From contig JBFWUW010000081.1 in the NCBI GenBank assembly GCA_050247075.1, positions 1-28,461 on the forward strand: 28,461 bases of DNA. Direction: 5' to 3'. The notes below the pieces were generated by a model. That model saw nothing but the letters and a program-made list of their open reading frames with translations. It was not told where the DNA came from and did no database searches. This DNA comes from JBFWUW01 sp050247075. GTDB taxonomy: Bacteria > Planctomycetota > Planctomycetia > Pirellulales > JBFWUW01. Both the position numbers and the translations under genes were made by a program. This document shows, piece after piece, positions 14,705 to 23,573 of this stretch; the stretch's first letter is position 1; every line of letters starts with the position of its first letter.

Positions 14705-17700
14705 TGTTTGGTTAATGCTAGGGCTTTGTTTCCTGAGTTTGATCTTGAGTTGTGTTTCGTGGGGGCAGTCGCAAGAGCCGGCACCGAAACGCGAGATCAT
14801 GGTTCCCTTTGAGGACTTGCACGTTCTGCTGGAGGGGCAGCCCCGCCGCGTGCTGCTGTCGCGCCAGGAGTTCGAGGAATTGGTGGCGAAAGCCAGCCAG
14901 GTTACCGCCATTGACGATTTGCAACCGCCGGCCGTCGTGGCAGCCGAATACGCCATCACCATTGGCCGCGAACGGGCCGAGATTACCGGCACACTGACGA
15001 TTGATACACCGGGAGAATCGGCCAACACCATCTGGCAGCCGTTGGGCCTGGACCTGGCGGGCGTGGGGTTGCGCAGTGCCCTCTTGGGAGATCAAGACGC
15101 CGCGATCGGGCTGGCCGCGGACGGCCGCCCCACGTTGTTCATCTCCGGTGCCGGAAGGCAGACGTTGAAGCTGCAACTGGTCTCGCCGGTGGAGACATCA
15201 GCCGCGCTGCAGATGTTGAATCTTCAATTGCCCTCACCCGCCGCCGCCAGCATCTCGGCCACCGTGCCGGGCAATGTGGAGATCAAGAGCGGTGCCGCCG
15301 TGGTCTCGCGCGACTACGACGAAAGAGAGAACGTCACGCGGTTTGTGCTGTTGCCGGCTCGCGGCGCGATGTCGCTGGTTATGACGCTCAACAACCGCCA
15401 GAAGCGCACCGAGCGGGTCGTCGTGGCCCGCAGTGTAATTGTGGATGAAGTCACTACCGCCTACGAACGGCTGCACGCCACGGTGTCGTTTGCCGTGTTG
15501 CATCAAGCGGTAGACAGTTTTCGGCTGGCCGTGCCGCCAGGCTTTGAAATCACCACGGTGGCATCGCCCGCGGTAGCGCGGTGGGCCACCGAGGCCGATG
15601 GCGAGCGCAACGTGTTGAATGTGTTTCTTCGCGAGGCCACCAACGAAACGGTCGTGCTGACGATTTCAGCCATTCGCACACCGCCGGCGTTTGCCGGGTG
15701 GACCTTGCCCCAGTTTGAACCGCTGGATGTGGCGGGCCATGTGGCGGTGGTCGGCCTGCTGGCCGAAGAACGCTGGCAGGTCGATTCGTTGGTGCCCAGC
15801 GGCTTGATACCGATTGACAACTCCGCGTTGGTACAAGCCTTGCCCGAGAGCGTCTTTCAGGCGGAACCAGGCGCGCCGCGGATTCGCCCGGTGGCCGCTT
15901 ACTACGCCGCCCAAGGCCAATTCTCGCTTTCCGCCGCTTTCCACGAGCTACCCGCGAAGCTACTGGCCAGCAGCAATGTCTTGCTGTTACTGGCCGATAG
16001 CAGCCTGCTGGCGCACGGCGGCTTTGCCCTGCGTTCCGAGACCGAGCCGTTGTTCGGTTTTGAGTTCTCGGCACCGGCCGGTTGGAAGATATTATCGGTC
16101 AGCGCGACCGACGGCAGCCAGGTTCCGTTCGAGGTTTACACCGCGGAAGAGGGCGGATCACGTATCAAGGCCCGGTTGCCGCAACCCGTGTTGGCCGGTG
16201 CCGAGGCCAGTTTCTACTTTCATGCCGAAAGTACGCCCGCCGGCTGGTTGGGCGATTGGCGGCAACAGCGTTTGGAGTTTCCCGTGTTTGCCGTAGCCGA
16301 CGCTGCCCGCGATAGCGGGGCGATTGCCGTGGCGGTCTCCGACGATCTGACGGTGCTGCCCGCCGAGTTGACCGGCCTGATTCCGCTGGATGATGCCGAA
16401 AAGGCCAAGTTCGGGCTGACCGACACCACGCAGTTGGCCTATCGTTACGAGACCCATCCGTACACGGCGGCGCTACTGGCCGAACGGATTGCGCCGCGCA
16501 TCACCGCCCGCACCTATGCGTTTTTCAAGCTGTTGCCCGAAGGGCTGCAGGCGCACTTCGAACTGGCCTTCGACGTGCAAGAGGCCCGTGCCCGGCAGTT
16601 GCAATTTCGGCTGCCAGCCAGTACGCCGGCAGCGCTCGACGTGCGGGGCCTGGATGGCATGGCACTCAAGGAATTCAGCAGCACCGAGGATGGCGCGTCG
16701 CGAATTTGGACCGCCACCTTGGCCGAAGCCCGCCGCGGATTGATCCGCCTGCGAGTGACGTTTCACCAGCCATTGCCAGATAACGCCACGGCCGATGTGC
16801 CGCTGCCGATGATTGCCGCCGAGGGGGTGGAGTACCAGTCGGGTTATGTAGCGGTTGAGGGGCACGCCGACCTGGAGGTGGAAGTCACGGCCCACGCCGC
16901 GGCGGTCGATATTGGCGAACTGGCCGATGCCGACTATCAGCCGGGGCGGCGGCTGGTGGGGGCATTTGGATTCGTCGGATTGCCGGCGGCTACCACGCTG
17001 CGCGTTGTTACACGCGACGGTTTGCCACTGCCCGCGGCCATTGTCGAACGGGCCGAACTGGTGACGGTCCTCTCCAATCGGGGTGTCAGCCAGTCGGTGG
17101 CCCGCTTTCTGTTGCGAACCAAGACCTCGTTCTTGGAAGCCAAGCTTCCGCCCGGTTCGATTTTGTGGTCGGCCGAGTTGGATGATAACCCGGTCAAGCC
17201 GCAACGGCAAGGTGACAGCCTGCTGGTCAGCTTGCCGGCGATCAACGAGGCCGCCCGGCGCGATCTGCGCATTGTGTACGAAACGCCCATCGCCGCGGCC
17301 GGCCTGCGCGGCGAAGTCGCGCTGGCGGGACCAAGGCTATTGCTGCGCTCGGCCAGTGATACGTCTGGCCGCGAAGTACCGCTGGCCGATCTGGAGTGGA
17401 AAGTCTTTACCCCCAGCGGCTATCGCCTGTTGCGGGCCGATGGCAGCGTAACGACAGGCAGCCTGCCGCCCCAGTCCCTGGCTGTCGCCAACGTGGCGAA
17501 CTTTCTGTATTGGAAGTTGGGTGGCGTGCGGCCGGGCTATTGGCTGCCATCACCGTTGCGGAGCGACCGCGACTCGGCACGCGCCACCAAGAGCGCGCCG
17601 ATGGGAGGCCGCGCCGGCGGTGAAGCACGCTATCAGTTTCCAACATCCGAACCGCCGATGACCGCGCCGATGCCTGGCGTGGCAGGCCCCGCGCCCGGCG

Positions 17701-20700
17701 ACATGGATGAGTCATTCCGCGAGTTGAACGATATGCGACGGCGAGACGCGGAAATGGATGGCGAAATGCTGGACGATGCCATGCCCATGGAAGAAGCACC
17801 CCAGGATGCGTTGTTCGATGAAGCGCCGGCCCCCAAGGCGGATCAGCCACAAATGCAGTTGCCACAAGCGGCGGATCCCTTCGCGGCACCTGAGGCAGCC
17901 GATGCCCCGCAGGCCCAAGCCGCGGAGGAGGGTCGCCCATCAATGAACTACTGGGCGCTGCAAGGCGTCCGCAGTTTGAGGATTGATCTGGCGCGCGTCG
18001 GTGAACCGATGGTATTTCAGAGTTTGGGCGACGACCCGCGTGTGGAACTGACGCTGGCCAACCACCGCCGGCTCAATGCGCTGGCCGTGGGACTGGCGAT
18101 GATCGCCTTTCTGATCGGCCTGGCGATGACCTTTCGATCGGCTTCGGCCAAGGCAAAGTACGTCGTCGGCATGGCTATCGTAACCACGCTGCTCCCGCTG
18201 TTGTTTGGAAATCCCACGCTGACCTGGCTGTGCAATTCGTTGTTCTATGCCGCGGCGGCGCTGGCCGCATATTACTTGCTGGCAGGCTGCCTGCGGTGGT
18301 GCGCCGCCGCCTGTTGCCCAAGTTGTTGCCGCACAAGTCCGCGACAAGTAGACCTCAACACCGACATGGCCGCGGCCAAGACCGCCACGGCCGTCATGAC
18401 CTTGGTTCTGGCGACAGGCGTGGGCGGCTTCGGCCAAGAAGCTCAAGCCCAGCAGCCGGGCGATGGTTCCCAGCCGATCGTAGTGCAGGTGGTTCCGCCC
18501 CCTGCGCCGGTCAACGTGCCGGAAGACGCCATCATCGTCCCCTACGATCCCGACAAAAAGCCCGGCGAAGCGGGCCAGGTACTCGTTCCCTATGCCCGAT
18601 TCGTGGAGCTCTGGAACAAGGCATATCCCGACGAGCAGCTCGACAAGCAGCCACCGCCCGCTCCCTACGCGCTGGCCGGAGGAGCCTTTCAAGCCACGCT
18701 CACCGGCGACGAATACCTGCTGATTGAAGGCCGCCTCGATCTGGAGATCCTCGCGGAAGGGTTTGTCAGCGTGCCGCTGCCGTTGGCGGGGGGCGTACTA
18801 GCCAAGGCCGATGTTGATGGTAAGCCGGCCAAGCTGGGCGTACTGCAAGCCGCTGCGCCCGATGGCCAGCCACCTCAACAGCAAGCCGCTAATGCCGCGG
18901 CGGCCCCCGCTGCCGGCCAGTCGCTGTTGGTGCTGTACGCCAGCGGCAAGGGACGGCATCGCGTCGATCTGGCCGTGCGGATCAAGCTGGAGCGGCGCGG
19001 CGGCTGGCGAGTCGCCAGCGGCCAGTTTCCGGCGGCACCGGCCAGTTCACTGAAGTTGAATGTGCCCGATGCCGGTACCGAGGTCCGTTTGCAAGGCGTG
19101 CGCGATCGAACCAATTACGAAACGGCCGAGGCCGGCGAAACGATCGAAACAGCCTTGTCTCACGATCAAACCCTCTCCATTCAGTGGCGTCCTAAAGTAG
19201 CCGAAGGCGTCGTCGATCGCGGCTTGACCGTGCAATCGACGTCGCAAGCCACCGTGCAAGAAGATGGCGTGCGGCTGGTCTGGCGGCTGAAGCTGGAGTT
19301 CCGCCGCAGCCAGCGCGACGGCTTTACGCTGCACGCGCCGGCCGGCTATCTGGTGGAGCGGGTCGCGGGGCAAAATGTCCGCGGTTGGGAAGCCAAGGCC
19401 GAGGAAGCCGACCAGCGGTTGGAAGTCACATTGCTCAAACCGGCACGCGACGAGGAAAACCTGGTGGTCTACTTGTGGCGGGCAGGCGCATCTGGCCTGG
19501 GCGAGATGGCCCAGCTCGATATTCCGCAAGTTGGCGTGGAAGGTGCCCAGTTGCACGCTGGCCAGGTGACGATTCACCGCAGCCCCTTGTTGGAACTGCG
19601 CACCGTGGAGACAACGGGCGTGTCGCGCACCGACCTGGCCGTCGACGGCGGCCAGCCGGCGGATGCCTCGGCCACCGGCCTGGAGGAAAGCCCGCTCGGG
19701 AGCAGGCCATTTGCCGCATTTCGTTTTTCCAGCGTGCCCTTTTCCGTACGGCTGGCGGTCGAGCCGGTGTTAGCGCGCGTCTCGGGCGAGTTTCAAACGC
19801 TGCTACGCGTGGCCGAGCGGCAACGCCAGCTAGAAACACGGTTGTTGCTGCGCGTCGATGCCCGCCCGCTGTATACGGTGCGGGTGGCCATTCCCGACGA
19901 TCTGGAGATTGACTCCGTCACCGCCCCCGGCAATCCGGAGTGGGGTGTTACCGAACAAGAAGGCAGCCGCGTGCTGGAACTGCGCCTGGCGTCGGGCCAG
20001 TTGGGCGAGTTTGCCGTGCTCATTCGCGGCAGGCTGGGTGAGCTTGGTCCCATTGAGACATTGCCGCTGCCTAAATTGGAAGTGCTGGACATCGGCCGGC
20101 AAGAGACTTATATCGTGGTCCAGCCCGACCCGGCCTTTGCGGTTGCGGCCGAGAATCTGCGAGACTGCGAGACCGTGCTGGCCAGCCGGGTGGAAGCCTG
20201 GATGGGCATGGCCCAGCGGCGGCTGGCGCAGCTCAATATCCATTGCCGCGATGCCGGCTACAGCGGCGAATTGCGCATCTCGCCGCGGCAACCGCTGGTG
20301 ACGTGCAACACCATCAGCAACGTGCGTGTCACCAGCCGCACGATCGAAGAGACGATACTGTTGGATTTTAACATTCGCGATGCCGGCATTCGCGAAGTGG
20401 CTTTCTTGCTGCCTCCGTGGATGAAGCGGGCAAGGATTCAAGGTCCGCAAGTGCGGCAAAAGACGGTTACCGAAACCGGCGAAGGGGCTAACGCCCCGCT
20501 GCGCGTGCGGTTGCAACTGCAAGATGAAGTCATGGGACAATACCGCGTGCTGATCGAGAACGACCGCCTGCTGACGGCCGACGCCCACGACGCGCCTATT
20601 CCCACCGTGGAGACCGGCCGCACCGAGCGGCGATTTGTGGCGTTTGAAAGCGCCGGCCGCGGCGAGGTGGTGGTGGAGCGGCAAGAGGGCCTGTCCCCCT

Positions 20701-22580
20701 TGGGCCGGCAGCAGCAAGAGTGGCGCACGGCCGCCGCCGTGTTGGGCGACCGGCTGACACAAGCCTATCTGGTCGAGACCGACGCCGCCCAGCCGCGGTT
20801 GAGCTTTCGTTCACAACAGCGGCAAGCGGTGGAAACGGTCGGCGCACGGATTGGCCTGGCCCAGTGCCTGTTGACCCTGGACGAGCACGGCGCGTATCGC
20901 GCCACGCAATCGTACCGTTTGGAAAACAGCACCGAGCAATACCTGGAACTGGAATTGCCCGACGGAGCCGAGCTGTGGACCGCCCGCGTCGATGGGCAAC
21001 CAGTCAAACCGGTGGAGGTGCCCCAAGCCCCAAGGCGGGCGAGGATTCCGCTGCTCAAGACCACGCTGGGAGATGCCGACTACGAAGTGGCCGTGAAGTA
21101 TGGCGGCCGGATGGCCCAGCCGGGCGGGCTGGCGGAGGTGCGGTTTCCGTTCATTCGCACGGTCAACATCAATGCCGAGCTCAGCCAGGTGCGGCTGTTT
21201 TTGCCAGCCTCGTACCGTTGGTTCGACTTTGGCGGCAACATGCGGCTGGTAAGTGATCAGGGCGATCTGCAAGCGGGCGAATTGATGTACTTCAACCGCC
21301 AGTTGGAGAAACTGGTCGATGCCACCAAGGTTGATGACAGCTACGCCCGCATCCGGGCGGCTAACAATCTCAAGCAGTTGGCTAACGCGGCTCACGGCTT
21401 TCACGATGTAACCACCAATGGGCCGACGAGCGGACAGCGATACCAGATCAACGCCAACCCCGAGTGGCAGAAGGCCATCAATAGCAACACGGCCATCGTG
21501 CAAGAAGCCAACGAGCAAATCATGGTCGTCGAGAACGAGCCGCTGGGGGAAGCCATCGACAACAACGGCGGCCGGCTGAACGAATACTTCAATGCCCAGC
21601 GGCAAAGCCGCGCCAAGAACGTGGCGGGCGACGTGGGCCGGAATTTCGACGACAGCCAGGTACAGCAGAGAGATGACGGCCAGCCGGCGGACGGAAAGGA
21701 AGCCAATGGCCGGTTCAATGCCAAATGGTTTGGCGGCAACCAATTGAAAAACAACGCCCAGCCCGAGGACGAGGCACCAGCGAAATCGCGAGTTTACAGC
21801 CAAGATGAGCGCAAGCCCACGTCGCGTGGCGATCTCAAGCCAAGCGGCGAGGGCCAGCCAGATGCCGCGGCCCAGCCGCAATCGCCCCGCTTCGGCCAGG
21901 CCGATGTTGAGAAAAAGCTGCAAGAACTAAACGCAGAGGAGTCGGCCAACAAGTCGGGCGAAAAGTCGCAAAGCGAAAGCCAGACGCTGCAAAACTATCG
22001 CGGCAAGGTCGCCCGGCAGCAGGCGCAACAGCAAGGCCAGGGAGGCATCCCCAACGGTTCGCCGAACATGGATGGCCAGCCGAACCAGCAAATCATGAAT
22101 GAAGCGGACCAGGTCCAGGACTTTGGTGCAGCGAATCTGCCTCCGGCACAGGCCGCTGGCATTGGGTTGATCGCCGGAGGCGGATTTGGCGGCGGCACTG
22201 GAAACGCCCCCTTGCCCGGCGGGCCGACCGGCTTGGCCAGCCTGGATGTGGCCATTCCCACCCGCGGGTTGGAAGTCAGCTTTACCACGCCGCGCGGCGA
22301 TGTTGAGATAACCGCCCGAGCGGTGCCTCGCCCGCTGTTCTGGCGGCTGGCCAAATTGGCCGGACTGGCGGCGGCGCTGTTGATCGTATGGCTCGTCTGG
22401 GGACGTTGCGGTGCCTTCTGCCGCGACTGCCTGGCCAGCCGTCATGCCACGACGTTGTTGATCGTCCTTTCGATCCTCAGCATCTTGATTGGCATCTTCC
22501 CCATCGCCGGACTGTGGGGGCTAATCGCCGGTGTGGCGATAAAGTTGCGGAATTACCTGGCTCCCGCCATGCTGGCTTAG
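14697..22580 (+). CDS. Giant exported membrane protein with two fused modules
   Basis: The protein has 2627 residues. Module A: signal segment (LMLGLCFLSLILSCVSW), VPFEDL ... VLLSRQEFEELV at about 35-63, beta-rich ectodomain, FLLRTKTSFLEAKLPPGSIL near 804, a Met/Asp/Glu/Pro-rich linker (about 965-1080), then helices at about 1127-1147 and 1155-1198. A Cys cluster (CLRWCAAACCPSCC, 1198-1211) follows. Module B starts with a signal-like stretch from Met1224 (AAAKTATAVMTLVLATGVGG), then AIIVPYDPDK ... VLVPYARFVELW from 1278, a beta-rich ectodomain, YRLENSTEQYLELELPDGAE near 2073, a Gln/Asn/Gly-rich linker (about 2225-2520) holding NNLKQLANAAHGFHD near 2223-2237, and two closing helices (about 2551-2570 and 2583-2615). 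It is coupled to the paralogue upstream. Function is unknown; a surface or periplasmic scaffold is a guess. An ancient fusion or a sequencing indel near 18350 could join the halves. Confidence 0.85.
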   Translation: MRSVWLMLGLCFLSLILSCVSWGQSQEPAPKREIMVPFEDLHVLLEGQPRRVLLSRQEFEELVAKASQVTAIDDLQPPAVVAAEYAITIGRERAEITGTLTIDTPGESANTIWQPLGLDLAGVGLRSALLGDQDAAIGLAADGRPTLFISGAGRQTLKLQLVSPVETSAALQMLNLQLPSPAAASISATVPGNVEIKSGAAVVSRDYDERENVTRFVLLPARGAMSLVMTLNNRQKRTERVVVARSVIVDEVTTAYERLHATVSFAVLHQAVDSFRLAVPPGFEITTVASPAVARWATEADGERNVLNVFLREATNETVVLTISAIRTPPAFAGWTLPQFEPLDVAGHVAVVGLLAEERWQVDSLVPSGLIPIDNSALVQALPESVFQAEPGAPRIRPVAAYYAAQGQFSLSAAFHELPAKLLASSNVLLLLADSSLLAHGGFALRSETEPLFGFEFSAPAGWKILSVSATDGSQVPFEVYTAEEGGSRIKARLPQPVLAGAEASFYFHAESTPAGWLGDWRQQRLEFPVFAVADAARDSGAIAVAVSDDLTVLPAELTGLIPLDDAEKAKFGLTDTTQLAYRYETHPYTAALLAERIAPRITARTYAFFKLLPEGLQAHFELAFDVQEARARQLQFRLPASTPAALDVRGLDGMALKEFSSTEDGASRIWTATLAEARRGLIRLRVTFHQPLPDNATADVPLPMIAAEGVEYQSGYVAVEGHADLEVEVTAHAAAVDIGELADADYQPGRRLVGAFGFVGLPAATTLRVVTRDGLPLPAAIVERAELVTVLSNRGVSQSVARFLLRTKTSFLEAKLPPGSILWSAELDDNPVKPQRQGDSLLVSLPAINEAARRDLRIVYETPIAAAGLRGEVALAGPRLLLRSASDTSGREVPLADLEWKVFTPSGYRLLRADGSVTTGSLPPQSLAVANVANFLYWKLGGVRPGYWLPSPLRSDRDSARATKSAPMGGRAGGEARYQFPTSEPPMTAPMPGVAGPAPGDMDESFRELNDMRRRDAEMDGEMLDDAMPMEEAPQDALFDEAPAPKADQPQMQLPQAADPFAAPEAADAPQAQAAEEGRPSMNYWALQGVRSLRIDLARVGEPMVFQSLGDDPRVELTLANHRRLNALAVGLAMIAFLIGLAMTFRSASAKAKYVVGMAIVTTLLPLLFGNPTLTWLCNSLFYAAAALAAYYLLAGCLRWCAAACCPSCCRTSPRQVDLNTDMAAAKTATAVMTLVLATGVGGFGQEAQAQQPGDGSQPIVVQVVPPPAPVNVPEDAIIVPYDPDKKPGEAGQVLVPYARFVELWNKAYPDEQLDKQPPPAPYALAGGAFQATLTGDEYLLIEGRLDLEILAEGFVSVPLPLAGGVLAKADVDGKPAKLGVLQAAAPDGQPPQQQAANAAAAPAAGQSLLVLYASGKGRHRVDLAVRIKLERRGGWRVASGQFPAAPASSLKLNVPDAGTEVRLQGVRDRTNYETAEAGETIETALSHDQTLSIQWRPKVAEGVVDRGLTVQSTSQATVQEDGVRLVWRLKLEFRRSQRDGFTLHAPAGYLVERVAGQNVRGWEAKAEEADQRLEVTLLKPARDEENLVVYLWRAGASGLGEMAQLDIPQVGVEGAQLHAGQVTIHRSPLLELRTVETTGVSRTDLAVDGGQPADASATGLEESPLGSRPFAAFRFSSVPFSVRLAVEPVLARVSGEFQTLLRVAERQRQLETRLLLRVDARPLYTVRVAIPDDLEIDSVTAPGNPEWGVTEQEGSRVLELRLASGQLGEFAVLIRGRLGELGPIETLPLPKLEVLDIGRQETYIVVQPDPAFAVAAENLRDCETVLASRVEAWMGMAQRRLAQLNIHCRDAGYSGELRISPRQPLVTCNTISNVRVTSRTIEETILLDFNIRDAGIREVAFLLPPWMKRARIQGPQVRQKTVTETGEGANAPLRVRLQLQDEVMGQYRVLIENDRLLTADAHDAPIPTVETGRTERRFVAFESAGRGEVVVERQEGLSPLGRQQQEWRTAAAVLGDRLTQAYLVETDAAQPRLSFRSQQRQAVETVGARIGLAQCLLTLDEHGAYRATQSYRLENSTEQYLELELPDGAELWTARVDGQPVKPVEVPQAPRRARIPLLKTTLGDADYEVAVKYGGRMAQPGGLAEVRFPFIRTVNINAELSQVRLFLPASYRWFDFGGNMRLVSDQGDLQAGELMYFNRQLEKLVDATKVDDSYARIRAANNLKQLANAAHGFHDVTTNGPTSGQRYQINANPEWQKAINSNTAIVQEANEQIMVVENEPLGEAIDNNGGRLNEYFNAQRQSRAKNVAGDVGRNFDDSQVQQRDDGQPADGKEANGRFNAKWFGGNQLKNNAQPEDEAPAKSRVYSQDERKPTSRGDLKPSGEGQPDAAAQPQSPRFGQADVEKKLQELNAEESANKSGEKSQSESQTLQNYRGKVARQQAQQQGQGGIPNGSPNMDGQPNQQIMNEADQVQDFGAANLPPAQAAGIGLIAGGGFGGGTGNAPLPGGPTGLASLDVAIPTRGLEVSFTTPRGDVEITARAVPRPLFWRLAKLAGLAAALLIVWLVWGRCGAFCRDCLASRHATTLLIVLSILSILIGIFPIAGLWGLIAGVAIKLRNYLAPAMLA

Positions 22581-22587
22581 ACCGCCT

Positions 22588-22695
22588 TCACCCGTTCACC
22601 CATCGCCAGGCCAGGTAGCAAATCACGGGGAACAGCACGAACACCGTGGCGTAGGTGAAGATCGAAGTCCAGGTATGTCGGGGCCAGCGTGCCAT
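22588..22695 (-). CDS. Small single-helix membrane protein (candidate)
   Basis: A 35-residue frame, MARWPRHTWTSIFTYATVFV then LFPVICYLAWRWVNG, has one hydrophobic helix flanked by basic and aromatic residues. It sits 37 bases downstream of the membrane protein at 22733-23560 and seven bases from the convergent giant gene. TATAAT (minus strand, 22702-22707) lies six bases before the ATG but lacks a -35, so leaderless expression is only a possibility. No Shine-Dalgarno site is clear. It is small enough to be chance, but the helix and operon position favour a real gene. Confidence 0.4.
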   Translation of the reverse strand: MARWPRHTWTSIFTYATVFVLFPVICYLAWRWVNG

Positions 22696-22732
22696 ATCGG
22701 TATTATAGCCCGTTGGCGCCCAGATGAGATGC

Positions 22733-23560
22733 CTACGCTGGCTTCTCGGCGACCGCGAAGAACGCCACCCGAACCGTGGCAGGACCGAGAGCGGCGCTGT
22801 CCAGCTTGACCTCCAGCTTGGCGCCATAGGGAAGCGATTGCACCACACGCACGCGGGCAGGTGGGCCATCGAGTTGGCGGGCTTCCAGCGCGGGTGCCTG
22901 CCGAAGGGGAGGGCAAAACGCCAGATGCAGAGGAGCTGTTCGCTGGCCGGCTGCATGGTCACTGCGAAGCGTCCCCTGGACACTCTCGCGGCCGTCGCTT
23001 AAAGTCCGCCGCACGAACTGCTGTTGAACGCTGGGGTCTTCGATCGGTTCTTCTTCGGCCGATTCGATATCGTTTGAAGAATCGGCCTGTTCGCGCAGGG
23101 ACTCTTCTGCTTCTGCAGGCCGAAACAACGCGGGGCCGCGCACGGTCGGCGAAAGCCAATGCCGCCGCCAGGCGAGTGTTTCCGCAACGATCAGTACCAG
23201 CCACAGGCCGGCCGTGCCCGCCGTCGCTTGCCGCGGCCAGGAAAGAGCCGCGCCGGCCAGCGCCAGCAGTATGCTCAAGCAAACGTACAGGCCAGTTACC
23301 GGCAGAGGCAGCAGTGGGCGGCCATCGCCTCGGTTCAACCAGCGAACTGCCGCCGCCATTGCGGCCAGGCCCACAGCCGCCAACGGCAGAAGCCTGGCTT
23401 CCGCCGGCGCGGCCAACGAGCCATCTATCCGCCGCCACAGCAGCAGCACGGCGGCAAACGCCAGCAACACCAGCCCAGCGCGGGCAAAAACGCGCGGGCG
23501 CGGCACCACGCCACCCGAGGAGATACGCCTGGAATGGATCGTGGCGTGGGCTGCCATCAT
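22733..23560 (-). CDS. Membrane protein of unknown function, metK neighbour
   Basis: About 275 residues. The N-terminal half has four hydrophobic segments: VFARAGLVLLAFAAVLLLW, LLPLAAVGLAAMAAAVRWL, PVTGLYVCLSILLALAGAAL and TAGLWLVLIVAETLAW. A soluble half follows, with an acidic linker (ESAEEEPIEDPS) and a compact Arg/Gln/Leu-rich domain ending in beta strands (KLEVKLDSAALGPATVRVAF). No known signature was recognised. The start is the ATGATG at 23560 (the frame is open to 23665, inside metK, but the N-terminus fits better here); the ribosome binding site is weak. It begins 13 bases after the metK stop, so it is probably translated from the metK transcript. Confidence 0.7.
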   Translation of the reverse strand: MMAAHATIHSRRISSGGVVPRPRVFARAGLVLLAFAAVLLLWRRIDGSLAAPAEARLLPLAAVGLAAMAAAVRWLNRGDGRPLLPLPVTGLYVCLSILLALAGAALSWPRQATAGTAGLWLVLIVAETLAWRRHWLSPTVRGPALFRPAEAEESLREQADSSNDIESAEEEPIEDPSVQQQFVRRTLSDGRESVQGTLRSDHAAGQRTAPLHLAFCPPLRQAPALEARQLDGPPARVRVVQSLPYGAKLEVKLDSAALGPATVRVAFFAVAEKPA

Positions 23561-23573
23561 GAAAGCTTCACGG

